NCBI GenBank assembly: GCA_002297965.1
Contig: DBLF01000059.1
Span: 1 to 18,840, forward strand
Length of the DNA: 18,840 nucleotides
Source: Candidatus Segatella papionis
GTDB taxonomy: Bacteria; Bacteroidota; Bacteroidia; Bacteroidales; Bacteroidaceae
Reading direction: 5' to 3'
Positions 6,842 through 16,646 of this stretch are shown here, one piece after another; within the stretch, counting starts at the first letter, position 1; each line of letters begins with the position of its first letter. The translations under genes were made by a program, and so were the position numbers. The notes below the pieces were generated by a model. It was not told where the DNA came from and did no database searches. It saw only the letters and a list, made by a program, of their open reading frames with translations.

Positions 6842-8260
6842 ATGTTAGCAAGTCCAAAAGCTCTTTGGGACAATAGCCTTTTGCTTATAAAAGATAATGT
6901 TTCGGAGCAGCAATATAATACATGGTTTAGACCAATAGTCTTTGAATCGTATAAACCCTCGACGAAGACTTTATTGGTTCAAGTTCCAAGTCCATTTGTA
7001 TATGAGTACTTGGAACAAAACTACGTTGGCTTGCTTAGCAAGGTTTTGCATCGTAACTTTGGTGATGGTATTCGGCTTACTTATCGTGTTGTCAGCGATA
7101 AAGACCGACAGGCACAAAATGGTGGAATGGACAGTAGCGAAGCAAATGTGGCAGAGCAACAGGCCTCAGCCACTCAGGTTCAGCAAACTCAAGGATTCCC
7201 AACGGATGCACAACAAGAAGACATTGACACTCAGCTCGACCCAAAACTTACTTTCGCTAATTATGTAGAAGGTGAAAGTAATAAGTTACCTCGTTCTGTG
7301 GGATTGTCTATTGCGGAGCATCCTAACACCACCCAGTTTAACCCAATGTTCGTGTATGGACCGTCTGGTAGTGGAAAGACCCATTTGGTGAATGCCATTG
7401 GTGTAAGGGCTAAAGAGCTTTTCCCTCAGAAGCGCGTGCTTTACGTGAGTGCTCGTTTGTTCCAAACCCAATATACGGATGCTGTGCTTCACAATGCCAG
7501 CAATGATTTCATCAATTTCTACCAGTCGATAGATATTCTCATCGTGGATGATGTGCAGGATTGGGCAGGCAAGGCGAAGACGTTGAATACTTTCTTCCAT
7601 ATCTTCAACCACTTGTTCCGTAATGGAAAGCGTATCATCTTGGCGAGTGATCGTCCTCCAGTGGAGTTGAAGGATATGCCAGACCGCTTGATTACTCGTT
7701 TCTCTTGTGGCTTGGTGGCAGAGTTGGAGAAGCCAGACGTGGAATTGTGTGTGGATATTGTGAGCAATAAGGTTCGTAATGATGGACTTAAGATTCCAAA
7801 GGATGTGGTGTCTTACATCGCTCAGACCTGTAATGGAAGTGTGCGTGACTTGCAAGGTGCCATCAATGGCTTGCTAGCATATAGTATCGTTTATAAGAGC
7901 AGTATCGACATCCAGTTGGCGGAGCGTGTTATCAAACGTGCTGTCAAGGTGGAGGAAAGTAACAAGGTGCTTACTTTGGATGAGATCGTCGAGGCTGTTT
8001 GTGGTCACTATAAGGTGACTGTAGCTGCCGTTAACAGCAAGAGCCGTAAGCGAGAATATGTGGAGGCGCGTCAGGTGGCTATGTATTTGGCACAAAAACT
8101 TATCAAGATGCCTGCTTCTAGAGTGGGCAAACTCATTGGCAATCGTGATCATAGTACGGTTATCCATAGCTGTACGAAGGTGGAGCAACGCTTGAAGATT
8201 GATGCGGAGTTCTTTGATGAGTTGGCTAGCATCGAAAGTGGACTAAAAATAAAAAAATAG
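6842..8260 (+). CDS. dnaA: Chromosomal replication initiator DnaA
   Basis: Replication initiator of 472 residues. Domain I is at about 1-85 (LWDNSLLLIKDNVSEQQYNTWF). A Gln-rich linker follows at about 88-130. The AAA+ domain III runs from about 133 to 350. It contains Walker A GPSGSGKT (173-180), Walker B ILIVDDVQD (232-240), sensor I region ILASDRPP, and the box VII arginine in DRLITRF (R286). Domain IV binds DNA (about 375-472) with the signature RQVAMYLAQKL and GNRDHSTV. The Asn in GNRDHSTV replaces the more usual Gly/Arg, and DDVQDWAGK replaces the common DDIQFLAGK. The ATG at 6842 gives the family-like MLASPKALWDN start. An in-frame GTG at 6836 would add only two residues and cannot be excluded. 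Confidence 0.97.
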   Translation: MLASPKALWDNSLLLIKDNVSEQQYNTWFRPIVFESYKPSTKTLLVQVPSPFVYEYLEQNYVGLLSKVLHRNFGDGIRLTYRVVSDKDRQAQNGGMDSSEANVAEQQASATQVQQTQGFPTDAQQEDIDTQLDPKLTFANYVEGESNKLPRSVGLSIAEHPNTTQFNPMFVYGPSGSGKTHLVNAIGVRAKELFPQKRVLYVSARLFQTQYTDAVLHNASNDFINFYQSIDILIVDDVQDWAGKAKTLNTFFHIFNHLFRNGKRIILASDRPPVELKDMPDRLITRFSCGLVAELEKPDVELCVDIVSNKVRNDGLKIPKDVVSYIAQTCNGSVRDLQGAINGLLAYSIVYKSSIDIQLAERVIKRAVKVEESNKVLTLDEIVEAVCGHYKVTVAAVNSKSRKREYVEARQVAMYLAQKLIKMPASRVGKLIGNRDHSTVIHSCTKVEQRLKIDAEFFDELASIESGLKIKK

Positions 8261-8344
8261 AAAACTATTTGGATTTTGAATAGTTGAAGTATGGAATAAG
8301 TGCGGAACCTTGGTATAGTGGTTCTGATTTATATAAATGAAATA

Positions 8345-8387
8345 AAAGGAAGTCGAGCAAGTTTGTATTTGCTTTGACTTCCTTTTT
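8345..8387 (+). terminator. Bidirectional terminator between dnaA and pnuC
   Basis: AAAGGAAGTC (8345-8354) pairs with GACTTCCTTT (8376-8385). An inner AGCAA/TTGCT helix adds to it, and a T-run continues on the plus strand with the matching A-run on the other side. It lies between dnaA (end 8260) and the convergent transporter (end 8451). A weaker hairpin without U-run (CGGAACC / GGTTCTG, 8303-8326) precedes it. Confidence 0.85.
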
Positions 8388-8450
8388 CCGTATTATAGTT
8401 TCATCATCTTTTATTCATCTTTATTTTGTCTATTCATCGTCTTTCATCTT

Positions 8451-9032
8451 TTATGATTCCATGGCGTTCACCTTCATCATCTTTTTCCACTTCCAATATC
8501 CGGCGATGGCTATGATGACGTAGAGGCCATAAAGTCCTGCCTTGAAAGGGATGCCCTTGCCTACGTAGAGATAGCAGCAGACGGTATCGACGATGATCCA
8601 GAAGAACCATTGCTCGATGTACTTGCGAGCCAATGCCCACAGACCTACAAAGCTCAAGGCATTGGTAAAGCCATCCAATACTGGTACGGTGGAGTTGGTG
8701 AAAGTCACCAATACATAATAGGTGATGCCCCAAGCTGCAAGGAAGAAGACGAGGGTAGGTAGGTAGAGCTTCTTCCGCATGTGGGTGATGGGCATCTCTC
8801 TCTTTCCTTCCTGGTCGTGCTTCTTGCCAAACTTCCAAATGGCAAAACCATAGATAGCTGCCAGGGTGTAGTAAACCGCCATTCCCGCATCGCCGTAAAG
8901 CCCATGTTGCCAATAGAGCATGATGTCGAGGGCAGGCATCAGGATACCTACCAACCAGAGATAAATACTTGCACGGTACTCGAGCAAGATGTAAATCAAG
9001 CCGAGTACCGTAGTGATGATATCTAATGCCAT
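8451..9032 (-). CDS. pnuC: PnuC-family vitamin transporter, probably the thiamine transporter PnuT
   Basis: Inner-membrane protein of 193 residues with about seven hydrophobic segments. The PnuC signature is at the C-terminus: RKYIEQWFFWIIVDTVCCYL, then YVGKGIPFKAGLYGLY and a terminal GYWKWKK. PnuC proteins move non-phosphorylated vitamins by facilitated diffusion, with trapping by a kinase. Members in TPP-riboswitch operons are called PnuT and assigned to thiamine. Here the gene begins 4 bases after the stop of a TonB-dependent receptor whose leader carries a TPP riboswitch, so thiamine rather than nicotinamide riboside is the better guess. A thiamine pyrophosphokinase, the expected trapping enzyme, is coded at 18083-18763. 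Substrate is inferred from context. Confidence 0.88.
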   Translation of the reverse strand: MALDIITTVLGLIYILLEYRASIYLWLVGILMPALDIMLYWQHGLYGDAGMAVYYTLAAIYGFAIWKFGKKHDQEGKREMPITHMRKKLYLPTLVFFLAAWGITYYVLVTFTNSTVPVLDGFTNALSFVGLWALARKYIEQWFFWIIVDTVCCYLYVGKGIPFKAGLYGLYVIIAIAGYWKWKKMMKVNAMES

Positions 9033-9036
9033 AAAC

Positions 9037-11352
9037 TTAGAAATTGATTGACAGATGAGCCATCCAGTTGAATGGAGCTGATGGTGCGAAACCAGCAGCC
9101 TGGTAGTCGCGGTTGCCCCAGGTGTTCACTGCTGTCAACTTGCCGTCAACTACGCGATACTGTGGAGCAGCCCAACCATTGTTGTCGTACTTCGCATCAA
9201 AGATGTTGTAGAGGGTTACGCCGATGGTGGCGTCCTTCATGCCAATCTTCTTCAAGGAGAAGTGATAGCTCAGGTCGAGGTTGGTGTTGAAGTGGTGCTT
9301 CAACATCAAGGTCTCGTAAGTGGTGTTGCCCACTGGCTCGTAGTCATCGTTCCACTTGTCGTTGCACTCCATCGTCTTGAAACCTGTGTTGGTCAAGTAC
9401 TGGTCGCTGATGTATTGGCTCTGGATGCTAGCCTTGAAACCAGCGTATTGGAAGGTGAAGATGTTGTTGAAGATGAAGTCTGGAGAGAAGCTCAATGGGG
9501 TCTCGCCTTCGATGGTGTAAGTAGTCTCGCCATCTTCCAAGGTTACGGCGATGTCCTTCACACGGTTTCTTGACCAGGTGGCGTTGGCATCCCACTGGAA
9601 CCAATCCACTGGCTTCCATGCTGCTGTCAACTCAACACCGAGACGATAACTCTTGTCGAGGTTGCGGGTCACAGCCTCGCCGATGTTATCCAACTCGCCT
9701 GTCAACACAAACTGGTCCTTGTAGTTCATGTAGTAGAAGTTGGCACCTGCAGAGAACTTGCTGCTATGGAACTGGTAACCAGCCTCCAAGTCGTTCAGGC
9801 GCTCAGCCTTTGGCATCTTGTTGCCGGCAGCGAAGTCGTTCTCGTAGTTGTTGCGCACAGGCTCCTTGTGGGAGATGGCGTAAGATACATATACCTTGTG
9901 GTTGTCGGTGATGTCGTAGTTCAAACCAAACTTAGGATTGAAGAAGTTGAACTTCTCGTTGATGATGTAAGCGGAAGTGAAGTCCTTGCCCAAGTAATAG
10001 TCTGATGGATTCTGCATCTTGTAGCAAACGTTGCGGTACTGCAAGTCAACGTATGCGCTCAGACCATCCACGAAGGTGTAGTTCACCTTGCCATAGATGT
10101 TGAAATCTTCTTTCTTGGCGTTGTTGCGATAGTACTCGAAGTTTGGGGTAACCTCAACGTCGGCGTTCTTCTTGACCCAAAGCACGTTGCCGTAGTGGTC
10201 GCCGTCATACTTGTTCCAGCCGCCACCGATGTTGGCAGTGAGGTTGCTCTTGTTGTCGAAGTTGACAGATGCAATGGCACCATAGAAGTCGTTACCCATC
10301 TGCTTGCGACGAATCAAGTCGGTCTTGAACTTGGTTGTAGAGAGACCATATTCCTGTAAGTTCTTGTTGACCTTGTACTCCTCGTAGAAACCGTCGCCAC
10401 GAGTATAGTGGAGGGCTGCGTTGAGGTTCCATAGATTGGTGAGACGCTGGTTCCAAATCAACTGATAGTTCTGTGAATGATAATCATCGGTCTGGTTATC
10501 GTAATATAGCGTCTTTCCATCCTCGGTATAGTATTCGCCACAAGAGTTGTAGCGGCGACCGTAGAGGCTCTGTTCATATTTGGAAGTGTAGTTCCAGGCA
10601 TGGTAGGTTTCCTCGTGACCATTGAAGGTGATGAACTTTACCATGGTGTTGTCGCTGAAGTAGCCAGCCTGGAGGAAGTAGCTGTTCAGTTTGGTGGAAG
10701 CACGGTCGAGATAACCCTTGCTGCCGATGTTGGACAAACGTCCCTGGATGCCCCAGTGGTCGTTGATGAGACCTGTGCTGAAGCGAACGGTCTCCTTGTG
10801 AGAATAGTAGCTACCGCCCGAGAAGTCCATGCCTACGTATGGCTTGGCACCGATGTTGTCGGTCAGCATGTTGACAGTGGCACCGAAGGCACCGGCACCA
10901 TTGGTAGAGGTACCCACACCACGCTGAATCTGAATGCTCTGTGCGCTGGAAGCGAAGTCGCCGAAGTTAACCCAGTAGAGAGAGCTACTCTCGGAGTCGT
11001 TCATAGGGATACCGTTGGCGGTGATATTGATGCGGCTAGGGTCGGTACCACGTACACGAAGAGTGGTGTAACCGATGCCGTTACCTGCGTCTGAAGTAAG
11101 AGTGACGGATGGAGTGAGCGCCAAGAGATAAGGCACATCCTTACCATAGTTGATGCTCTGGATGGCTTGCTTGTTGATATTGGTGTAAGCCATAGGTGTC
11201 TTTTTGGTTGCACGGGTGGAAACTACCTGAACCTCCTGCAACTGTCTTGTCTTCAATGTGTCGATAAGTTCTCCTGACTTGTCATTGGCTGCTGAGGCTG
11301 TATTCGCTACGCCCATCAAAAGTGCAGTCGCAAACAAAAAATCTTTTCTCAT
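9037..11352 (-). CDS. TonB-dependent outer-membrane receptor, TPP-riboswitch controlled (thiamine uptake)
   Basis: Outer-membrane beta-barrel of 771 residues. A signal peptide covers about 1-21 (FLFATALLMGVANTASA, cut before ANDKS). A TonB-box-like stretch LQEVQVVSTRA follows near residue 38. The plug domain is at about 50-165, with VPYLLALTPSVTLTSDAG, TLRVRGTDPSRINITANGIPMNDSES and IQIQRGVGTSTNGAGAFGATVNM. A 22-strand barrel fills the remainder and ends in a typical aromatic C-terminus (FNWMAHLSINF). The TPP riboswitch in its leader and the PnuC-family gene 4 bases downstream identify it as the outer-membrane thiamine importer (the OMthi type described in Bacteroides). Transport would be energised by TonB/ExbBD coded elsewhere. 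Expression should fall when TPP is plentiful. Confidence 0.9.
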   Translation of the reverse strand: MRKDFLFATALLMGVANTASAANDKSGELIDTLKTRQLQEVQVVSTRATKKTPMAYTNINKQAIQSINYGKDVPYLLALTPSVTLTSDAGNGIGYTTLRVRGTDPSRINITANGIPMNDSESSSLYWVNFGDFASSAQSIQIQRGVGTSTNGAGAFGATVNMLTDNIGAKPYVGMDFSGGSYYSHKETVRFSTGLINDHWGIQGRLSNIGSKGYLDRASTKLNSYFLQAGYFSDNTMVKFITFNGHEETYHAWNYTSKYEQSLYGRRYNSCGEYYTEDGKTLYYDNQTDDYHSQNYQLIWNQRLTNLWNLNAALHYTRGDGFYEEYKVNKNLQEYGLSTTKFKTDLIRRKQMGNDFYGAIASVNFDNKSNLTANIGGGWNKYDGDHYGNVLWVKKNADVEVTPNFEYYRNNAKKEDFNIYGKVNYTFVDGLSAYVDLQYRNVCYKMQNPSDYYLGKDFTSAYIINEKFNFFNPKFGLNYDITDNHKVYVSYAISHKEPVRNNYENDFAAGNKMPKAERLNDLEAGYQFHSSKFSAGANFYYMNYKDQFVLTGELDNIGEAVTRNLDKSYRLGVELTAAWKPVDWFQWDANATWSRNRVKDIAVTLEDGETTYTIEGETPLSFSPDFIFNNIFTFQYAGFKASIQSQYISDQYLTNTGFKTMECNDKWNDDYEPVGNTTYETLMLKHHFNTNLDLSYHFSLKKIGMKDATIGVTLYNIFDAKYDNNGWAAPQYRVVDGKLTAVNTWGNRDYQAAGFAPSAPFNWMAHLSINF

Positions 11353-11407
11353 TTTGTTTTACCTTTTTATTTATAAAATCTGTATATATAATAAAAGAGG
11401 TGTGGTG

Positions 11408-11450
11408 AAAAAACAAATGCCCATCATGCGGGTGGCACGGTAGGCATTAC
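11408..11450 (-). terminator. Riboswitch-linked intrinsic terminator (expression platform)
   Basis: Read on the minus strand, AATGCC (11448-11443) pairs with GGCATT (11421-11416). A short inner GTGC/GCAT helix adds to it, and a run of six T (11413-11408) follows. It lies between the TPP aptamer and the receptor start at 11352. The 5' strand of this stem sits in GTAATGCC, a second copy of an aptamer segment 23 bases upstream, so the GGCATT strand has two possible partners. Confidence 0.65.
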
Positions 11451-11455
11451 TCCTT

Positions 11456-11600
11456 GTTCCTAAGCGGCATTACCCGTTCCAGGTTCAATGGGTATGTTCT
11501 CAGCATCCATCTTTTGCTTCTCTCAGATTCTTGTCTCAGATTTTTGTCTCAGATTCTTCCTCCAAGAAGCATTGATGGTAGCACCCCTTCGTTAGCGCTC
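11456..11600 (-). ncRNA. TPP riboswitch (THI element)
   Basis: On the minus strand the leader reads ...GAAGGGGTGCT (about 11592-11582), a long variable arm, then GCTGAGAACATACCC, ATTGAACCTG, and ACGGGTAATGCCGC (to 11465). These are the conserved GGGGUGC, CUGAGA, ACCC...GAACCUG and GGGUAAUGCC parts of the TPP aptamer in the right order. A possible closing stem pairs CTAA with TTAG. The P3 arm is extended: CCATC/GATGG and GCTTCT/AGAAGC enclose a 13-bp triplicate repeat. TPP binding would favour the downstream terminator and shut off the receptor and permease. Confidence 0.95.
11521..11559 (-). repeat. Three 13-bp tandem repeats inside the riboswitch P3 arm
   Basis: Plus-strand units TCTCAGATTCTTG (11521-11533), TCTCAGATTTTTG (11534-11546) and TCTCAGATTCTTC (11547-11559) follow each other without gaps. 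In the RNA they form the loop region of the extended P3 arm, so they should not disturb the conserved TPP-binding core. On the transcript each unit contains CUGAGA, echoing the aptamer's own conserved CUGAGA. Confidence 0.85.
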
Positions 11601-11612
11601 TGCTAACTGGCT

Positions 11613-11644
11613 GCAAAAGTACAACAAATATTTGACACTGCAAA
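11613..11644 (-). promoter_or_regulatory. Promoter of the thiamine uptake operon
   Basis: On the minus strand, TTTG (11644-11641) and TACTTTTGC (11621-11613) are 19 bases apart, a good match to the Bacteroidota -33/-7 pattern. Transcription would start near 11609, just before the TPP aptamer. Confidence 0.8.
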
Positions 11645-11694
11645 ATTTTCATAACTTTTTTAAAAGTTTCTATACAAGTATCAGCCTTTTTTAT

Positions 11695-11703
11695 TATATT
11701 TGC
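11695..11703 (+). promoter_or_regulatory. -7 promoter box of susC
   Basis: TATATTTGC matches TAnnTTTGC 42 bases before the susC ATG. A -33 TTTG at the right distance is not seen; TTTC at 11667-11670 is slightly too far. It is divergent from the thiamine operon promoter, with the two -7 boxes about 75 bases apart. Confidence 0.6.
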
Positions 11704-11744
11704 AACCGAAATTGATTTGAACCTAAACTAATATAGATATAGTT

Positions 11745-14522
11745 ATGGAACAGAACGCTAAACTGATAGTATATGCGATGGGTGCGATGATGATGGCATC
11801 CCAGAATCTTTGTGCCCAAACCTCTCTAACCCATCCCAATCAAGATGCCTTGGACTCCCTGCGCTTGTCGGGTTCGATGAGTGTGGTGGAACCTGAACTC
11901 CTGAAGAAAGGTGTGCTCAATAACGCCCTCGATGCCTTGAGCGGACAGACGGCGGGTGTGAATGTCACCACCAATGGTCTCGACCGCATCGCCATGCTCA
12001 ATAGCGTCAGAGTGCGTGGTACCACTTCTATCATGGGAGGCAACGACCCTTTGGTCATCATCGACGGCGTAACCAGTGATGTGGCTACGCTTGCCACCAT
12101 CTATCCTGCCGACATCGAGAGTTTTACCATTTTGAAGAATGCCAGCGAGACCGCCCTCTATGGTTCTCGTGGTGCTTCAGGTGTCATCCAGGTGAAGACC
12201 AAGAAGGGCACAGGAAAGGGATTCCAGATTTCTTACGAAGGCAATTATGGCGTGGAGGCGATGTACAAGAGTATGGAAATGCTGAATGCAGCTGAGTACA
12301 TTGCTGCCGCCCAGAAGTATGGTTTGGAATACAACAACAAGGGATATGATACCGATTTCCACAAGGCGATTACCCGAACAGGCAATATTCAAAACCATTA
12401 CTTGGCGTTCAGCGGCGGTACCCCTCGGAGCAACTATCGTGCTTCCTTCGGCTATATCGACCACAACACCATCATCCATAGCAAGGGCTATCGCAATCTA
12501 GTGGCAAAGATAGATGTCACCCAGAAGGCTTTTTATGATAAACTGACGGGCGACTTCGGTGTGTTTGGTTCATCCTATAAGAACAACGACATCTTCGATT
12601 CGCAGATGCTCTTCTATTCTGCCGATGCCATGAATCCTACTTATCCGTATGATAGGGAGAATGGCAGTTGGGTGAAGAATGGAGCGGCTTCGCAAATCAA
12701 TCCTCCTGGGGCTTTGCTGAAAGAGCGAAACGATACGAAGAACATGAACTTCAACGCTCACTTGAAGTTGACTTACGAGATATGGAAGCATTCATCGAAA
12801 ACCGATTTCTCATCAAAATCAGCTTCATCAGAATCAGCTTCCAAAGGTTTCGAAGATAATCTTACCCTCTCAGCTTTTGGCGCTTACTCCTATTCTTCCA
12901 ACGAGAACAACCAGTTTTGTCCTACTTGGGTTTGGGCACAGGGCAATCTCTATCGTGGCGAGTTCAAGAGCGAGGAGTGGCTGGGCAATGTCTCCTTGAA
13001 CTATCAGCGCAGTTGGGGCATCCATTCCTTGAAGGCAATGCTCGGCGCTGAGTATCAGAAGGACATCAAGACTGGGTTCTGGACTTCCGCCAAAGGTATC
13101 ACCAACAATGACAATTACTATTATGGCATTGGTGCTGCCGCTTCCCGTCCATACGGTGGAACGGATAGCAACTACGAAGACCCAGCCTTGGCTTCCGTGA
13201 TGGGGGGTATCGACTATTCTCTGCTGAATAGATATTCGCTTTCCCTCTCCATGCGTGGCGATGGTTCTTCGATGGTGGGCGATGACCATACTTGGGGCTT
13301 CTTCCCATCCATCTCCCTAGCTTGGGATATGAAACAGGAGGCATGGCTCCGTCATGTCAAGGCGATTGGGATGCTGAAATTCCGCACAGGTTATGGTCGC
13401 TCGGGCAATCTTGGCGGCATCTCTTCTTATACCACGATGAATACGGTGCGCCAAACGGGTATCGTATCGGTGAATAGTTCGCCAACGGTTACCTTGGGCA
13501 TGATTCGCAACAACAATCCAGACTTGAAATGGGAGACTCGTTCCACTTGGAACATTGGTGCCGACCTTGGACTGTGGAACAACCGAATGGTCTTGACCGC
13601 CGAGTATTACTATTCGAAGACCACCGATATGCTTTATGCCTACGATGTGCCTGTTCCGCCGTTCGCCTTCGACAAGTTGTTGGCAAACATCGGTTCGATG
13701 AGCAACCAAGGTCTTGAAATCGGCATCTCTTTCACGCCTATCGAAAAGAAGGATATGGAACTGAATATCAACATGAACCTGGCTTGGCAGAAGAACAAAC
13801 TCCTTTCGTTGAGTGGCGAGTACGAGGGTATGCAGATGTCTGCGGCTAATGTGACGGCGATGGGAAGTCTTTCGGGTGCTGGTCAGCATGGTGGTTACAA
13901 CAATATCGTCTATCAGATAGTGGGACAACCGTTGGGAGTCTTCTATCTGCCTCATTGCAAGGGCATCGTTGAGGATGGCAACGGGCATTACAAATACGAC
14001 ATCGAAGACCTCGATCATAATGGAACGGTCGATCTCAGCGATGGCGGAGATAGATATATCGCAGGACAAGCTACGCCAAAGGTAACGCTCGGTTCGAATA
14101 TCAGCTTTCGTTACAAGGACTGGTATCTCTCCTTGCAGATGAACGGAGCCTTCGGGCATAAGATATTCAACGGCACGGGCTTGGCATACACCAATATGTC
14201 GAGTTTCCCGGACTATAATGTCTTGAAGGGAGCACCTGAGAAGAACATCGTCGATCAGAATGTTTCCGATTACTGGCTCGAAAAGGGAGATTATCTCAAC
14301 TTCGAGAACTTGACGCTCGGTTACGATATTCCTATCAAGAAAGGTATCGTTCAGGCGCTGCGAGTTTCGGCAAGTGTGCATAATCTCGCCACCATCACCA
14401 GTTACAGCGGTTTGACACCGATGATCAACAGTTATGTGGTGAATAGCACGATGGGAATCGACGACAAGAGAACTTATCCGATTTATCGTACCTTCTCTTT
14501 GGGACTAAGTGTACAGTTTTAA
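11745..14522 (+). CDS. SusC/RagA-type TonB-dependent outer-membrane transporter
   Basis: Barrel subunit of a SusCD nutrient importer, 925 residues. A signal peptide covers about 1-24 (LIVYAMGAMMMASQNLCA). The plug domain begins almost at once: LLKKGVLNNALDALSGQTAGVNV, RVRGTTSIMGGNDPLVIIDGV, YPADIESFTILKNASETALYGSRGASGVIQVKTKKG. The barrel ends in FSLGLSVQF. It is shorter than most SusC proteins because the N-terminal carboxypeptidase-like domain is missing, and no clear TonB box (EVVVVGYG-type) is seen. An 11-residue-scale Ser-rich insert at about 350-366 comes from a 15-bp tandem repeat. Its partner SusD follows 87 bases later. Cargo is unknown: no hydrolase, sensor or sigma/anti-sigma pair lies nearby. 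Confidence 0.93.
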   Translation: MEQNAKLIVYAMGAMMMASQNLCAQTSLTHPNQDALDSLRLSGSMSVVEPELLKKGVLNNALDALSGQTAGVNVTTNGLDRIAMLNSVRVRGTTSIMGGNDPLVIIDGVTSDVATLATIYPADIESFTILKNASETALYGSRGASGVIQVKTKKGTGKGFQISYEGNYGVEAMYKSMEMLNAAEYIAAAQKYGLEYNNKGYDTDFHKAITRTGNIQNHYLAFSGGTPRSNYRASFGYIDHNTIIHSKGYRNLVAKIDVTQKAFYDKLTGDFGVFGSSYKNNDIFDSQMLFYSADAMNPTYPYDRENGSWVKNGAASQINPPGALLKERNDTKNMNFNAHLKLTYEIWKHSSKTDFSSKSASSESASKGFEDNLTLSAFGAYSYSSNENNQFCPTWVWAQGNLYRGEFKSEEWLGNVSLNYQRSWGIHSLKAMLGAEYQKDIKTGFWTSAKGITNNDNYYYGIGAAASRPYGGTDSNYEDPALASVMGGIDYSLLNRYSLSLSMRGDGSSMVGDDHTWGFFPSISLAWDMKQEAWLRHVKAIGMLKFRTGYGRSGNLGGISSYTTMNTVRQTGIVSVNSSPTVTLGMIRNNNPDLKWETRSTWNIGADLGLWNNRMVLTAEYYYSKTTDMLYAYDVPVPPFAFDKLLANIGSMSNQGLEIGISFTPIEKKDMELNINMNLAWQKNKLLSLSGEYEGMQMSAANVTAMGSLSGAGQHGGYNNIVYQIVGQPLGVFYLPHCKGIVEDGNGHYKYDIEDLDHNGTVDLSDGGDRYIAGQATPKVTLGSNISFRYKDWYLSLQMNGAFGHKIFNGTGLAYTNMSSFPDYNVLKGAPEKNIVDQNVSDYWLEKGDYLNFENLTLGYDIPIKKGIVQALRVSASVHNLATITSYSGLTPMINSYVVNSTMGIDDKRTYPIYRTFSLGLSVQF
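12810..12839 (+). repeat. 15-bp tandem repeat coding a Ser-rich insert in SusC
   Basis: TCATCAAAATCAGCT (12810-12824) and TCATCAGAATCAGCT (12825-12839) differ at one base and code SSKSA and SSESA. With flanking codons they form a Ser-rich stretch (residues 350-366) that depends on TCA codons, which are otherwise little used in this gene. It sits in an extracellular loop or turn between barrel strands (TYEIWKHS before, LTLSAFGAYSYSS after). Confidence 0.8.
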
Positions 14523-14524
14523 GT

Positions 14525-14552
14525 GAAGAGTGAAGAACGAAGAGTGAAGAAT
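14525..14552 (+). repeat. 14-bp tandem repeat between susC and susD
   Basis: GAAGAGTGAAGAAC (14525-14538) and GAAGAGTGAAGAAT (14539-14552) follow the susC stop directly. A-rich purine repeats of this type occur in Bacteroidota intergenic DNA. There is no hairpin terminator here, so susC and susD are probably one transcript. Confidence 0.75.
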
Positions 14553-14609
14553 TCAAATGTTTTTCTCTTATAAACGAAATGTTTACAGTAACAAATCTTG
14601 CTATTTAAA

Positions 14610-16436
<1,827 letters not shown>

Positions 16437-16548
16437 TAATAAAGTTCATCGACAACTTTAGGGCAAGTTATATAAGGAAAGTCTTCTGTATATATAGGAA
16501 AAGTTTGTGGAAACAATAGAGTATGTTTTCCGAGCATATAGTATATAA

Positions 16549-16596
16549 AACCGCCCAACAGTTGATGTGCGCTTGCACAACAGCTGTTGGGCGGTT
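16549..16596. terminator. Long hairpin, probable bidirectional terminator between susD and the M18 peptidase
   Basis: AACCGCCCAACAG (16549-16561) pairs perfectly with CTGTTGGGCGGTT (16584-16596). The interior continues pairing (TTG with CAG, one A-A mismatch, TGTGC with GCACA) down to a GCTT loop, giving about 21 pairs with one mismatch. An A-run precedes it (AAAA ending at 16550), which gives U's on the minus strand, but the plus-strand side lacks a T-run. It sits between convergent genes ending at 16436 and 16646. Confidence 0.65.
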
Positions 16597-16646
16597 GCAT
16601 ATCAGCTGTTGTGCGACTGTCGTCCAACTGATGTGCGGAATATTTT
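16559..16646 (+). repeat. Four 22-bp-period degenerate repeats
   Basis: A 14-bp core recurs with an exact 22-base period: CAGTTGATGTGCGC (16559), CAGCTGTTGGGCGG (16581), CAGCTGTTGTGCGA (16603), CAACTGATGTGCGG (16625). The consensus is CARYTGWTGKGCGV. The 8 bases between cores are not conserved, apart from TTGCA after the first two. Copies 1 and 2 also make up the arms and loop of the hairpin at 16549-16596. No coding potential is evident. Confidence 0.8.

Noticed and set aside
8303..8326. CGGAACC/GGTTCTG hairpin after dnaA as the main terminator
   Set aside because: It has no U-run; the A/T-flanked hairpin at 8345-8387 is a much better candidate.
9037..11352. Vitamin B12 or siderophore receptor as the role of the TonB-dependent receptor
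   Set aside because: The leader carries a TPP aptamer rather than a cobalamin riboswitch or Fur-like site, and the partner gene is PnuC-family.
13317..14381. Minus-strand open frame of 354 codons
   Set aside because: It is antisense to the SusC barrel region, with no recognisable domain or promoter; it is explained as a codon-bias shadow.
14598..14609. TTG start for SusD
   Set aside because: ATG codons at 14610 and 14619 are in frame, and an even longer signal region would be less plausible.
16559..16646. CRISPR array or plasmid iterons from the 22-bp repeats
   Set aside because: Cores are degenerate, spacers are only 8 bases, there are four copies and no cas, rep or partition gene is near. 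The position between convergent genes and the hairpin fit a terminator or intergenic repeat better.
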